Shown here one piece after another: positions 46,259 through 55,645 of a DNA stretch of 64,000 bases. Position 1 is the stretch's first letter; every line of letters begins with the position of its first letter. The stretch comes from Candidatus Gastranaerophilales bacterium (GTDB taxonomy: Bacteria; Cyanobacteriota; Vampirovibrionia; Gastranaerophilales; Gastranaerophilaceae), in NCBI GenBank assembly GCA_944324135.1, contig CALUVE010000005.1, positions 1-64,000 on the forward strand, read 5' to 3'. The notes beneath the pieces were generated by a model. That model ran no database searches, was not told the origin of the DNA, and worked only from the letters and a program-made list of their open reading frames with translations. A program made the translations under genes and the position numbers.

Positions 46259-46594
46259 TTATCCGCCTAAGTTATAACTGAACGAACGTGATATGTTGCT
46301 TGTTAATCTGCCTTTTACGGATTGAAGTTCAGATTCTACCATCCTTAGTTTTATTTGATATTGCTGTGATTGCTGTTCAAGTTTTTGTTCAAGAAGCTTT
46401 AACTTTGCCTGACGCTGGTTCAAAGTTTTCATAACAGGAGAGTCCGGATCATAATCCGTGCCGACCTGCATCAGGTCACTTGCTGACTGAGCAAGCGACA
46501 TCTTTGACTGAGTCACAAGCTGTATTTTGTATTCCAAATCAAACTTGAGATTGGTCAAATACTGAGTTCTGATTGTATCGGTAATAACACCCAT
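46259..46594 (-). CDS. Small two-helix protein, filament-subunit-like, 111 aa
   Basis: An N-terminal helix region (MGVITDTIRTQYLTNLKFDL) with LEYKIQLVTQSKMSLAQSAS, a short turn with YDPDSPVMK, and a C-terminal helix region (LEQKLEQQSQQYQIKLRM) ending SVKGRLTSNISRSFSYN. Its N- and C-terminal motifs also occur at the two ends of the 434-residue protein at 47988. The compact helix-turn-helix layout and length resemble needle or rod subunits of type III systems, which is inference from architecture. No signal peptide. Start chosen at the ATG following GGCAGGAAAA. Last gene of the minus-strand unit 46259-49292. Confidence 0.75.
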   Translation of the reverse strand: MGVITDTIRTQYLTNLKFDLEYKIQLVTQSKMSLAQSASDLMQVGTDYDPDSPVMKTLNQRQAKLKLLEQKLEQQSQQYQIKLRMVESELQSVKGRLTSNISRSFSYNLGG

Positions 46595-46605
46595 TTTTCC
46601 TGCCT

Positions 46606-46878
46606 TTATCTGGTTGTGTTCAGGTTATTACCCCTCAAAAAGCTGTGCTGGTTGTTTTCTGCTATTAATTGTTCCATTTTGTGGAACTGGTGCCTGTGAT
46701 AATTCAATCTGTACTGCGCCATTTTAAGTTTCTTTTTCATTGTCAAGAAGTCTTTAATACCGTCTACTATTGAATTTATCATTGCTTTTATCGGGCTTTT
46801 CCTGATGATAAAATTCTTTGAATAGATAAGGAAGTCTACTAGCCTTTTCATATTCGTCTCTAAAGTATCTCGAAGCAT
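46606..46878 (-). CDS. Small basic helical protein, 90 aa
   Basis: No known family. It starts MLRDTLETNMKRLVDFLIYS and is Lys/Arg/His-rich with an amphipathic middle (IKAMINSIVDGIKDFLTM, KLKMAQYRLNYHRHQFHKM). It resembles a chaperone or a peripheral membrane factor more than an enzyme, but I cannot assign it. AAAGGAGAAAT precedes the ATG, the strongest ribosome site of this cluster. It lies 11 bases upstream of the 111-residue protein and is probably co-transcribed with it. Confidence 0.65.
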   Translation of the reverse strand: MLRDTLETNMKRLVDFLIYSKNFIIRKSPIKAMINSIVDGIKDFLTMKKKLKMAQYRLNYHRHQFHKMEQLIAENNQHSFLRGNNLNTTR

Positions 46879-47032
46879 ATTTCTCCTTTACACTTTAGAC
46901 CTACATGTATATTAAAACAAGTCACGCCCGATAATTGCTTATTTTGTTACATTCAGCTTAACATGTCTTAATCATTCAGTCTCAAGTAATTTAGTATTCA
47001 TTATATTTAACGGCAGACTTTTATAGAACTTT

Positions 47033-47096
47033 AAAAAAATCTGACAGGATTACGTTATTTTTAATAAAATTTTACAATAAAATCGCAATCCTGCCA
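47033..47096 (-). terminator. Terminator after the 47130-47945 gene
   Basis: On the minus strand GCAGGATTGCG and CGTAATCCTGTC pair across a roughly 30-base AT-rich loop, followed by AGATTTTTTT. This separates the gene at 47130 from the genes at 46606 and 46259. The long loop lowers confidence. Confidence 0.5.
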
Positions 47097-47129
47097 AATT
47101 TTAAAATATATACTGGATAAAAGCAAATC

Positions 47130-47945
47130 TTACAAGTTTTGAATAGCTTTGCTGTCACCGTCGATAGATTCTTTCAACATCTTTTTAACGACATCTCCCT
47201 GGGTATCAAGCATTTTGCAAACGGTTTCGATATTTCTAACCTTGTTGGACAAAATGACATCGGCATTTGCAGTAATTTTGCCGGTAACGTTCTGGTAAGC
47301 AGCCAGTGCCGCAGAAGTTGTACCCTGCATCAAGTTACCCATAACAAGGGCAGGGAGACCGTATTCACCGAGGTAAGGTGCAGCGGCCTGCATAATACCG
47401 CCCCATCCGGAAATTACACTGGCAAGAGGCAATACTATGTTTTTGCCGACAAAACCGTAACCGTTAGCAGTACCAACACCGTAAGCTGCGGCGCTTGCGA
47501 TATCCGCAATTCCGCCCATACTTGACGCTCCGCCTGTAACATAACCGTCAGAACCCCATCCTGTCATTAAGCCGGCTGCGCCGCCTGTGGAATAACCATC
47601 CAACCCCCAGGATACCGGAGCTGCTCCGCCCGGAAAACCTGAATAGTTGTATAAAGAATCTATACCGTAAGAGGTTCCGCCTGAATACGGCGAACTATAT
47701 GAAGTACCGGCAACATTCATTGCTTCCGATGCACCAAAGACATGCGCAAAGGATGACGGGGCTAGCATACTTGCTAAATTGTATAAAAATCCGCCGGTTG
47801 TCTCAAAACCGGTGCCCATACCGCTTCCTGAAACAGTTAAATCTCTCAGGCGGTCATAAGTCTCGAACAACTGCGCTTTTGCATCGCCGCTCGCTGAACC
47901 GTATTTGTTTGCTATTACCAAGTAACTATCATTTTTGTAAGACAT
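47130..47945 (-). CDS. Glycine-rich hydrophobic protein, translocator-like, 271 aa
   Basis: No known family. The start is MSYKNDSYLVIANKYGSASG, polar and without a Sec signal. The middle (residues 45-190) is dominated by Gly, Ser, Ala and Tyr (SSPYSGGTSYGIDSLYNYSG, GAAGLMTGWGSDGYVTGGAS). Residues about 165-215 are hydrophobic (VLPLASVISGWGGIMQAAAP), and the C-terminal 40 residues form a charged helix (VRNIETVCKMLDTQGDVVKK). The hydrophobic core with flanking helices suggests a pore or tip protein, but this is inference. It is directly followed in transcription order by a terminator. It lies 42 bases downstream of the 434-residue gene. Confidence 0.65.
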   Translation of the reverse strand: MSYKNDSYLVIANKYGSASGDAKAQLFETYDRLRDLTVSGSGMGTGFETTGGFLYNLASMLAPSSFAHVFGASEAMNVAGTSYSSPYSGGTSYGIDSLYNYSGFPGGAAPVSWGLDGYSTGGAAGLMTGWGSDGYVTGGASSMGGIADIASAAAYGVGTANGYGFVGKNIVLPLASVISGWGGIMQAAAPYLGEYGLPALVMGNLMQGTTSAALAAYQNVTGKITANADVILSNKVRNIETVCKMLDTQGDVVKKMLKESIDGDSKAIQNL

Positions 47946-47987
47946 AAGTACCTCTTAATATTAATGCTTTTAACAAGCACCTTAACT

Positions 47988-49292
47988 CTATTCGAAAGTT
48001 TTGAATGTAGATTCGATGTTCTTTTCAATAACTTTCTTAACTGCTTCCATTTCAGTCTGGAGCGCATCCTGTTCAGTATCGAGCTGACGGAGTCTCAATT
48101 CAAGAGTTCTGTCCTCCTGTTGAATAATCTCTGTCTGAGCGTTGATATCCTGAATTTGTTTTTCATAAGTTTCCATATCGTAAGTATACTGGTTCATTGC
48201 ATCTTGATAAGCTGCCTCGTCAGTAATAGTTTCAGTATGGAGCGGATATACTGCTGAAGAATCTTCAAAGTTAATAGATGTCCAGCGGCCTGAACCGTCA
48301 ATTTCAATCATTGCCTTATCAGTTTTTTCAATTTTTGTTTTAACATTCTTTGCTTCGTAGAAAATCAATTTGTCCTGGTTTTCTGTCGGATATTGAGGAT
48401 CTACCGGAGACATATAGCTGTTGTACAAATCTTCTTTTGTAGCAAAGTAAGTTGTATCACCGTCATCCCAGCAGTAAATATCTTCGATATCAGCTTGAGC
48501 GATAGCTTCGTCAGGCCAATCTTTGCAAATCTGCTCGTAAGCTGCGGCAAGCATCTTATCCGTTTCATCATACTTATACAACTCATGGTTACCTACAGAA
48601 CCAGGGAATTCAGCATCAATTGTATAATCGTTGATATCAGCAGCAGCTCCTGTCAAGTCAGCAGTATTCAAGAAGTGATATACACCCTCTTCATCCTTAT
48701 AGTATGAAAGTTCTTCTTTAAGAAATTCTACCGGAGGATTCTGGCTTGCGCCGTTAGCCGCAAGTTTGTTGAACGCGTTTTGCAAATCCGGGTGAAGAGC
48801 CTCTTCATCTTCTGTTTGCGGGTATTCGTAAATTCTGTTTCCGTTAGCATAATATACATCATCAACAAGATTTAAGCCCGGTGCATCTTCACTCTGTGAA
48901 GCCTGGTCAGGGTTACGTGTCAGTGTGTCTGTGGAAATTGTTTCTTCTAATTTAACCTGCGGATTACGCAATTTATTTTGAATACCTGTAAAAACATCAG
49001 CATAATGATAATGTGTGATGAGATAATTGTATCCATCAGGATCATCAATCAATTCGTGCATATCGGTAATTGTTTCAGAGTAAACACCGTCCTCATAAGA
49101 GTATTGGACTTTTGTAAAATCTGAAGTACTAGGAGCTGTCGGGACTTCCAAAGCCAAAAGCTGGTTAAAAAGGTTAGCACTCTGATTTGCCAGTGCTGTA
49201 CGAGCCTGGTTTACCTGCTGTCCTTCATATTCAACGTTTGTCTTTCTTGCCGTCAAGCCTAAATATCTTGCCTGTGATGCTGCCATACCCAT
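47988..49292 (-). CDS. Large paralogue of the two-helix protein, 434 aa
   Basis: It begins MGMAASQARYLGLTARKTNV, then VEYEGQQVNQARTALANQSA, and ends MEAVKKVIEKNIESTFKTFE. The same pattern of an N-terminal YL...EY..Q.V.Q motif and a C-terminal VK...I..NI...F motif is present in the 111-residue protein at 46259. About 300 residues of acidic, Tyr-rich, mostly beta-like sequence (CWDDGDTTYFATKEDLYNSY) lie between. This is the layout of flagellin-like or hook-associated proteins, with conserved terminal helices and a variable middle. No signal peptide. The start is the ATG at 49292, with AGGAG 8 bases upstream. First gene of the minus-strand unit. Confidence 0.7.
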   Translation of the reverse strand: MGMAASQARYLGLTARKTNVEYEGQQVNQARTALANQSANLFNQLLALEVPTAPSTSDFTKVQYSYEDGVYSETITDMHELIDDPDGYNYLITHYHYADVFTGIQNKLRNPQVKLEETISTDTLTRNPDQASQSEDAPGLNLVDDVYYANGNRIYEYPQTEDEEALHPDLQNAFNKLAANGASQNPPVEFLKEELSYYKDEEGVYHFLNTADLTGAAADINDYTIDAEFPGSVGNHELYKYDETDKMLAAAYEQICKDWPDEAIAQADIEDIYCWDDGDTTYFATKEDLYNSYMSPVDPQYPTENQDKLIFYEAKNVKTKIEKTDKAMIEIDGSGRWTSINFEDSSAVYPLHTETITDEAAYQDAMNQYTYDMETYEKQIQDINAQTEIIQQEDRTLELRLRQLDTEQDALQTEMEAVKKVIEKNIESTFKTFE

Positions 49293-49473
49293 ATGCAACT
49301 CTCCTTCATTATAAATATTTCTACCTTTTTACTATCTCTATAATGACCTTTTTAAAAAAGTCAATATAATCTATAATAAATTATACGTGAATATTAAGTT
49401 TTTTATACAGCAGAATTAATAAAAATCATCTGTTTACAGTAGATAAAAACACATAATTCAACCGTATGTATAA

Positions 49474-49511
49474 CAAAAAAGACCGCTGATAAAATCAACG
49501 GTCTTTTTTTA
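49474..49511 (-). terminator. Terminator after rpsA
   Basis: AAAAAAGACCG and CGGTCTTTTTTT form a strong stem (with TGAT/ATCA inner bases) 14 bases after the rpsA stop on the minus strand, between rpsA and the promoter area of the 434-residue gene. Confidence 0.85.
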
Positions 49512-49524
49512 TTATATAGTCCAT

Positions 49525-50607
49525 TTATTCTGCAGACGTATTATTTGTTTCTTCTGTTTTGGGTTCATTAACAGTAAGAGCAATTCTCTTATCTGTCGGA
49601 TTGAATTTTAATATATAAGTCATAACCTTATCGCCGACCTGCAGGATATTAGAATTTTTATTCTGCAATTCAACAACTTCATTATGAGGAAGAAGAGCTT
49701 CAACCCCCGGGAACACTTCAACAAAAGCGCCGAAATGTTTAATTCTTGTGATTGTACCTTCCACTTTGTCGCCTTCTTTAATTTGTTTTTCAGCCTCAAC
49801 CCAAGGATCAGGTTCAAGGTTTTTCAAACTCAAAGACACGCGTTGTTTGTCGTGGTCGACAGCAATAACTTCAACATCAATTTTGTCGCCGACTTTAAGA
49901 ATATCAGTCGGATGATCAATCCATCTCCAAGAAAGTTGAGAGAGCGGAAGTAGACCATCGATACCGCCCAAATCAATGAACGCACCGAAATCAGTAATTC
50001 TCACAACATCGCCTTTAACAATCTGCCCCGGCTCAATTTGAGAGAACACATTTTTTCTTGCTTCAACGGCACTGTCATCATAAACTTTCTTATTAGAAAG
50101 GATGAAGTTATTTTGCTGAGCATCGAGCGTAAGAATTTTCAATTCAATCTTACTGCCTACTTCAAGCTCAGTTTCTTTCACTCTGAGCTGGCTTGACGGA
50201 ACAAAACCGCGAACACCAGAGACTTCAACAAGTACGCCGCCTTTAACAATTCCGGCAACAGTACCGAGGATTGTTTCATCAGCAGCTTTAACTTTTTCAA
50301 GTTCTTTCCAAGCATAAGCAAAGTCAACACGTTTGCGGGAGAGCAAGAATTTGCCGTCCTCATCTTCTTCTCTGATAATTAAGAATTCGTATTCTTCACC
50401 TTTTTTGAATTTTTCTTCTAATTTTTCATTTTTGTCTACGGCTTCTTTTTCCGGAACGATAGCTATAGTTTTAGCTCCGATATCTACCATTACCCCAGAA
50501 CCATCAAATCCGCATACAATACCTTTTACTAAATCACCTTTTTGGAAATTGTAATCATACTTTTTCAATAACTCTTCAAAATCCATATCTTTTTCTAAAG
50601 ATGCCAT
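49525..50607 (-). CDS. rpsA: Small ribosomal subunit protein S1
   Basis: A 360-residue S1 with four OB-fold S1 domains. GDLVKGIVCGFDGSGVMVDI, GTVAGIVKGGVLVEVSGVRG, GDVVRITDFGAFIDLGGIDG and GTITRIKHFGAFVEVFPGVE are visible. Proteobacterial S1 has six domains; the shorter version is found in cyanobacteria and their relatives. It recruits mRNA to the 30S subunit. Start chosen at the ATG at 50607 after AATGGAGAAAAA; an earlier in-frame start adds 8 residues. Confidence 0.93.
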   Translation of the reverse strand: MASLEKDMDFEELLKKYDYNFQKGDLVKGIVCGFDGSGVMVDIGAKTIAIVPEKEAVDKNEKLEEKFKKGEEYEFLIIREEDEDGKFLLSRKRVDFAYAWKELEKVKAADETILGTVAGIVKGGVLVEVSGVRGFVPSSQLRVKETELEVGSKIELKILTLDAQQNNFILSNKKVYDDSAVEARKNVFSQIEPGQIVKGDVVRITDFGAFIDLGGIDGLLPLSQLSWRWIDHPTDILKVGDKIDVEVIAVDHDKQRVSLSLKNLEPDPWVEAEKQIKEGDKVEGTITRIKHFGAFVEVFPGVEALLPHNEVVELQNKNSNILQVGDKVMTYILKFNPTDKRIALTVNEPKTEETNNTSAE

Positions 50608-50802
50608 TTTTTCTCCATTGTCCACAGACACTAACTATTTTAACTATTTTATGACATGTATTTTATCAGACGTTTGGCAATCTGTAAAGGATTATTAATA
50701 TTGCGTAACATCGCTTAATGATTAATCCGGCGGGAAAAAGCAGTGTAAAATGCAGACAGAGCAACGTTTAGCGCCCTGCCTGCAAATAATTAAGAAATGT
50801 TG

Positions 50803-53454
50803 CTATTTAAGGGATTCAATCAGTTGATTTATGGTATCTGATTGAATATTAATCTCTTCAATACGCGCTTTTGTTTGCTCAATCAAATCTTTTGGAGCAT
50901 TAGCAACAAATTTCGGGTTATTAATTCTGCCCTCAAGTGATTTTTTCTCCCCTGTGAGTTTATCTAATTTCTTTTGCTGGCGGGCAATTTCCTCGTTGAA
51001 ATCAATAAGATTTTCCAGAGGAATAACGATAGTAGAGGCAGAGACCACAGCATTAGCGGATTTTTTAGGTGACGGAGCGTCTTTATCCGCATAAGTGATA
51101 TCTTCAACCCTTGCCATACGTTTAATATAAGCTTCAATTGCCTCAAATGTTGATTTTTCGGAAATGTCTGCTCTTATTTCAATATTCAATTTAATAGAGT
51201 GAGAAATATTGAAACTTTGCCGTACGTTACGGAGAGATTTAATAGTTTCAAATACAAGTTCCATTTCCTTAGCTTCTTCAGGGAATGCGAGATTTTCCTT
51301 GTATTGAGGAAAATCAGCCAGCATAATAGCTTTGAATTCAGATTCTTTAGGGATAAGCTGCCAGATACGTTCAGTAATATGAGGCATAATCGGGTGGAGC
51401 ATTCTCAAAGACATATCAAGGACATATCTTAAAACACGCTGTGTATTAGCTTTTAAATCCTCATCCTGAAGCTGAATTTTAGCTATTTCAACATACCAGT
51501 CGCAATAAGAATTCCAGAAGAAATCATACAGAATATGAGCAGTTTCACCTATTCTGTAATTTTTTATATTTTCATTAATTTCTTTTGCTGTAGTATTCAG
51601 TTTATCTAAAATCCACTTGTCAGCGATAGTGAGACCTTGTGTATCAATATCCTTGTTATCGACACCCTCAAGATTCATCAATACAAAGCGGGAAGCGTTC
51701 CAAATTTTATTAGCAAAATTTCTGCCGTATTCAAATCTTTCATCGCTGATTTTGATATCCTGACCGCCGTATGTACAAAGAGACGTCATCGTAAATCTCA
51801 AGGCATCGCAGCCGTATTTGTCAATAATTTTAACCGGGTCAATTGTATTGCCTTTTGATTTTGACATTTTCTGACCTTTTTCATCACGGATAAGCCCGTG
51901 GATATAAACAGTCGGGAACGGCGCTTTTTTAGTGAATTCAAGCCCCATAGTTATCATTCTGGCAACCCAGAAGAAAATAATATCAAAACCTGTAACGAGA
52001 ACTGAAGTAGGATAGAATTTTTTATAATCTTCAGCCTCCGTATCAGGCCAGCCCAATGTTGAGAACGGCCATAAACCTGAAGAAAACCAAGTATCCAAAA
52101 CATCACTATCCTGAGTGTAATTAGCAGGGTCAGGATTTTCTTTAGCTACGACCATTTCGCCTGTAACATTGTGGTAATAAGCCGGAATTTGATGCCCCCA
52201 CCAGAGTTGTCTGGAGATACACCAGTCGCGGATATTTTCCATCCAGCCTAGATAATTCTTTTCCCAGCGTTCAGGAACAAATTTAATTCTGCCGTCTTTA
52301 ACAGCAGCTATAGCTTCTTTGGCAAGCGGAGCCATTTTCACAAACCACTGTTCAGACAAAAGCGGTTCAATAGTAGTATTGCAACGCTGGCATTTGCCTA
52401 CATTATGTTCGTGGTCGCGAGTGCGGAGCAGGAATTTTTCATAACTAAGCATGCCGAGAATTTTTTCACGCGCTTCATAACGGTCAAGACCGTGGAGAGA
52501 CGGCGGGACTTCACCGCAGGCTTTCATTTTGCCCTCTTCATCAATAACCCAGATAGGTTTGAGGTTGTGGCGTTTGCCTACTTCAAAGTCATTCGGATCG
52601 TGAGCCGGAGTAATCTTAACAGCGCCTGTACCGAAAGATTTATCAACATATTCATCGGCAATAATCGGGATTTCTCTTCCGGAAAGCGGAATTACAACTG
52701 TTTTACCGATAAGTTCGCTATACTTGTGATCTGACGGGTGAACCGCAATCGCAACATCACCAAAAATAGTTTCAGGACGGGTAGTTGCAACAATAATTGC
52801 ACCGTGTTCACCTTTAACGGGATATGAAATTTCCCACATATGCCCCTGTTCTGTTTCGTATTCTGTTTCAACGTCAGAAATAGCACTTTTGCAGCGCGGG
52901 CACCAGTTTACAATGTATGCGCCTTTGTATATAAGTCCTTTTTCATATAATTTAACGAACACTTCCTTAACAGCTTTAGAGCGGGCTTCATCAAACGTAA
53001 AACATTCTCTTGAACGGTCAAAAGATGCCCCGAGACGTTTGCACTGATCTAAGATAGCGCTCTTGTGTTCATTAGTCCATTTCCAAGTTTCTTTAAGGAA
53101 TTCTTCTCTACCCAAATCGTAGCGGGAAAGCCCTTTTGCTCTGAGCTGTTTTTCCACAACGTTCTGTGTTGCAATACCGGCGTGGTCAGTACCCGGAACC
53201 CAAAGAGCTTCATAACCTGACATTCTGTGATAACGGATTAAAATATCCTGCAAAGTTTCATCAAGTGCGTGCCCCATATGAAGAACACCGGTAACATTTG
53301 GAGGCGGTATTACTATTGAATAAGGCGGCTTTTTGCTTTTTGCATCAGCCTTGAAAAATTCATTTTCTTCCCAGAATTTGTAAATTCCAGCCTCGGTAGA
53401 CGCCGGGTCATAAACTGTAGGTAAATCTTCAATCTTACACGCTGTATCTGTCAT
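50803..53454 (-). CDS. valS: Valine--tRNA ligase
   Basis: An 883-residue class I synthetase. The HIGH motif is HMGH in PPPNVTGVLHMGHALDETLQ, KMSKSKGN is the KMSKS motif, and the editing domain (ATTRPETIFGDVAIAVHPSD) and C-terminal coiled-coil arm (RQQKKLDKLTGEKKSLEGRI) are present. It attaches valine to tRNA-Val and removes mischarged threonine. GAGGGAATTTTAAG precedes the ATG. Between rpsA and the divergent calpain-like gene. Confidence 0.98.
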   Translation of the reverse strand: MTDTACKIEDLPTVYDPASTEAGIYKFWEENEFFKADAKSKKPPYSIVIPPPNVTGVLHMGHALDETLQDILIRYHRMSGYEALWVPGTDHAGIATQNVVEKQLRAKGLSRYDLGREEFLKETWKWTNEHKSAILDQCKRLGASFDRSRECFTFDEARSKAVKEVFVKLYEKGLIYKGAYIVNWCPRCKSAISDVETEYETEQGHMWEISYPVKGEHGAIIVATTRPETIFGDVAIAVHPSDHKYSELIGKTVVIPLSGREIPIIADEYVDKSFGTGAVKITPAHDPNDFEVGKRHNLKPIWVIDEEGKMKACGEVPPSLHGLDRYEAREKILGMLSYEKFLLRTRDHEHNVGKCQRCNTTIEPLLSEQWFVKMAPLAKEAIAAVKDGRIKFVPERWEKNYLGWMENIRDWCISRQLWWGHQIPAYYHNVTGEMVVAKENPDPANYTQDSDVLDTWFSSGLWPFSTLGWPDTEAEDYKKFYPTSVLVTGFDIIFFWVARMITMGLEFTKKAPFPTVYIHGLIRDEKGQKMSKSKGNTIDPVKIIDKYGCDALRFTMTSLCTYGGQDIKISDERFEYGRNFANKIWNASRFVLMNLEGVDNKDIDTQGLTIADKWILDKLNTTAKEINENIKNYRIGETAHILYDFFWNSYCDWYVEIAKIQLQDEDLKANTQRVLRYVLDMSLRMLHPIMPHITERIWQLIPKESEFKAIMLADFPQYKENLAFPEEAKEMELVFETIKSLRNVRQSFNISHSIKLNIEIRADISEKSTFEAIEAYIKRMARVEDITYADKDAPSPKKSANAVVSASTIVIPLENLIDFNEEIARQQKKLDKLTGEKKSLEGRINNPKFVANAPKDLIEQTKARIEEINIQSDTINQLIESLK

Positions 53455-53622
53455 CTTAAAATTCCCTCTTTTTGTGTCTCAATAAGAATAATTTAGCACA
53501 AAAAAAGTTTTTATAACACTTATTCAACACCTGTAAAATATTTATTAAGCATTGTAACAAGCTTTATTTTTTTTGAAATTTATAATCAGAAAATTTGTTT
53601 ATAAATACAGAAAGAGAGATTT

Positions 53623-54591
53623 ATGTCCGTAAATAACGTCAGTTCAATCAGTACAGAAAATCTAAACACAATAAAGGCAAAAGCCGCAGAAATAACTTCC
53701 TCATCAGGAGGAAGCATCTGGAATGACTACAAAAATTTTGACCTGAACGGCGACGGCAGTATTTCCGATGACATAGAAAACATGTCTGATGCCGACCTTT
53801 ACAGAATGGGACAGCAGATGGGCATTCTAAGTGACGGAACAGTACAGGCGACAAAACAGAGCGAAGAAACCGGCAACTGTTACCTGTTGAGCGGAGTAAA
53901 CGCGCTGAGTAACACCACCTGGGGCAAAGAAGCTATTCAAAATGCAATAGAGCCAACAGAAGATGGCGGTTACAATGTTACATTTTATAACTCTGACGGG
54001 GAGAAAGAAACCGTCAATATAAGCGCAGAAGAACTTGCTGCAAACCCTGAGAAATACTCGAGCGGCGATGTTGATATGAAAATTATTGAAGTTGCTGCAG
54101 AAAAATTCTATTCCGCTCATCTGGATGAGGATGCTTACAGCTATAAAGATAAAAATACCCCTCTGACAGAAGGGCTTATGGAGGGGAAAACCTCTATACT
54201 ATATATGCTGACAGGCAGTGAAGGGCATGTACTGCAATCAACAGAATTAGATAAAAGAATTCACGAAAGCGCGCTGGCATCAGATAGAGGAGCACTTACC
54301 GATGAAACACTGCAGCAAGAACTGCTGGAGATTGCCTCAAATCCTGATGGTTATGCGGCAACCTGCGCGTTTAAAAAACCGGGATTTTTCCAGAAATTAT
54401 TCGGCGGCGGTGATACTGTGTCTGCCCACGGATACTCCATAAAAGAAGTAATCCAATCACCTGACGGCGGCATCCAATCAGTAATTGTTCAGAATCCTTG
54501 GGACAGCTCTAAAGAAATTGTAATGTCTTATAAAGACTTTAAATCTCAGGTGGCTTATTTTGTAACACATAATCAGAATGATACTTTCTAA
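53623..54591 (+). CDS. Calpain-like cysteine protease with N-terminal EF-hand-like loop
   Basis: A 322-residue protein with the C2 (calpain) peptidase layout. Cys86 in SEETGNCYLLSGVNALS, His269 in DTVSAHGYSIKEV and Asn291 in VQNPWDSSKE match the catalytic triad region of calpains (GDCW, HAY, NPWG). An EF-hand-like loop, DLNGDGSISDD, lies at residues 40-50, so calcium control is plausible. The loop has Ile instead of Glu at position 12. There is no Sec signal. The start MSVNNVSSISTENLN resembles that of the 55646 protein. It could be an exported effector or a cytoplasmic protease; function is inferred. It stands alone with its own terminator. Confidence 0.75.
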   Translation: MSVNNVSSISTENLNTIKAKAAEITSSSGGSIWNDYKNFDLNGDGSISDDIENMSDADLYRMGQQMGILSDGTVQATKQSEETGNCYLLSGVNALSNTTWGKEAIQNAIEPTEDGGYNVTFYNSDGEKETVNISAEELAANPEKYSSGDVDMKIIEVAAEKFYSAHLDEDAYSYKDKNTPLTEGLMEGKTSILYMLTGSEGHVLQSTELDKRIHESALASDRGALTDETLQQELLEIASNPDGYAATCAFKKPGFFQKLFGGGDTVSAHGYSIKEVIQSPDGGIQSVIVQNPWDSSKEIVMSYKDFKSQVAYFVTHNQNDTF

Positions 54592-54605
54592 TAATTTTTT
54601 AACAG

Positions 54606-54643
54606 CAAAAAGCGCTCCGGAAAAATTTTTCGGAGCGCTTTTA
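54606..54643. terminator. Bidirectional terminator between the calpain-like gene and fabI
   Basis: AAAAGCGCTCCG and CGGAGCGCTTTT form a 12-bp stem with an AT loop at 54606-54643, between two convergent genes. Confidence 0.85.
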
Positions 54644-54659
54644 ATAAAATCTGATAAAT

Positions 54660-55466
54660 CTATGAAACGTGGCTTGCAATGATTTCCATTTCCTCAAGTG
54701 AAGCGTAAACTGAATGGCAGCCGCAATCTACGTAAAGGATATGACCTGTTGTTCCTGTTGAAAGGTCAGAAGCCAGATACAAACCTGCTTTACCAACATC
54801 ATCCAGAGATACGTTACGGTTGAGCGGAGCTTTAGCAACTGCTGCTTTAAGCATTTTGTCAAATCCTGAAATACCTTTAGCCGCGAGAGTTTTAACAGCA
54901 CCGGCAGAAATACAGTTGACTCTGATGCCTTTTTTACCCAAATCAGCAGCCAGATATCTCATAGAAGATTCAAGAGCAGCTTTAGCTACACCCATTACGT
55001 TGTAATTAGCAACAACATATTCAGAGCCGAGATATGTAAGAGCAAAAATAGAACCACCCTCATTCATAATCGGTTCTACATTTCTGCAGATAGAAACTAA
55101 TGAATAAGCACTTACACCCATTGCAAGATTCCAGCCGTCGTGAGATGTGTCAATAAATCTGCCCTGCAAATCTTCTTTTGCAGCAAAAGCAACGGCGTGA
55201 ACAACAAAATCGAGTTTGCCGTAAACTTTTTCACATTCAGCAACAACAGCCTTGATTTCATCTTCTTTTGTAACATCACAGCTCATAATGATTTTAGCGC
55301 CCATTTCTTCAGCGAGCGGTCTTACACGTTTTTCCATAGCTTCGCCGGCATAAGTAAACGCAATATCTGCACCTGCTTCATAAAGCTGTCTTGCAATTGC
55401 GTATGCAATACCGTGAGTATTGGATACACCAAAAATTAACCCTTTTTTACCTTCCATTAGTTTCAT
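54660..55466 (-). CDS. fabI: Enoyl-[acyl-carrier-protein] reductase FabI
   Basis: A 268-residue NADH-dependent enoyl-ACP reductase, the last step of fatty acid elongation. IFGVSNTHGIAYAIARQLYE is the FabI-type cofactor site, FVVHAVAF, and the catalytic YNVMGVAKAALESSMRYLA has Tyr-x6-Lys. ISAGAVKTLAAKGI follows. GAGGGAGAAATAATT precedes the ATG. FabI is the usual triclosan/isoniazid-type target in other bacteria. Confidence 0.95.
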   Translation of the reverse strand: MKLMEGKKGLIFGVSNTHGIAYAIARQLYEAGADIAFTYAGEAMEKRVRPLAEEMGAKIIMSCDVTKEDEIKAVVAECEKVYGKLDFVVHAVAFAAKEDLQGRFIDTSHDGWNLAMGVSAYSLVSICRNVEPIMNEGGSIFALTYLGSEYVVANYNVMGVAKAALESSMRYLAADLGKKGIRVNCISAGAVKTLAAKGISGFDKMLKAAVAKAPLNRNVSLDDVGKAGLYLASDLSTGTTGHILYVDCGCHSVYASLEEMEIIASHVS

Positions 55467-55645
55467 AATTATTTCTCCCTCGTAAAATACTAAGCTACCA
55501 ATTAATAATAACTTAAATAATTTTTTTTTGCAAATTTTTACAATTTAGAGATTGTTAACAAATGTAACAAAAAGCTAACATGCTGAAATCAGCTGATTTC
55601 GGATGTTTTTATATCTTTAGAGAGTATAAAATACAGGAGAGCTTT

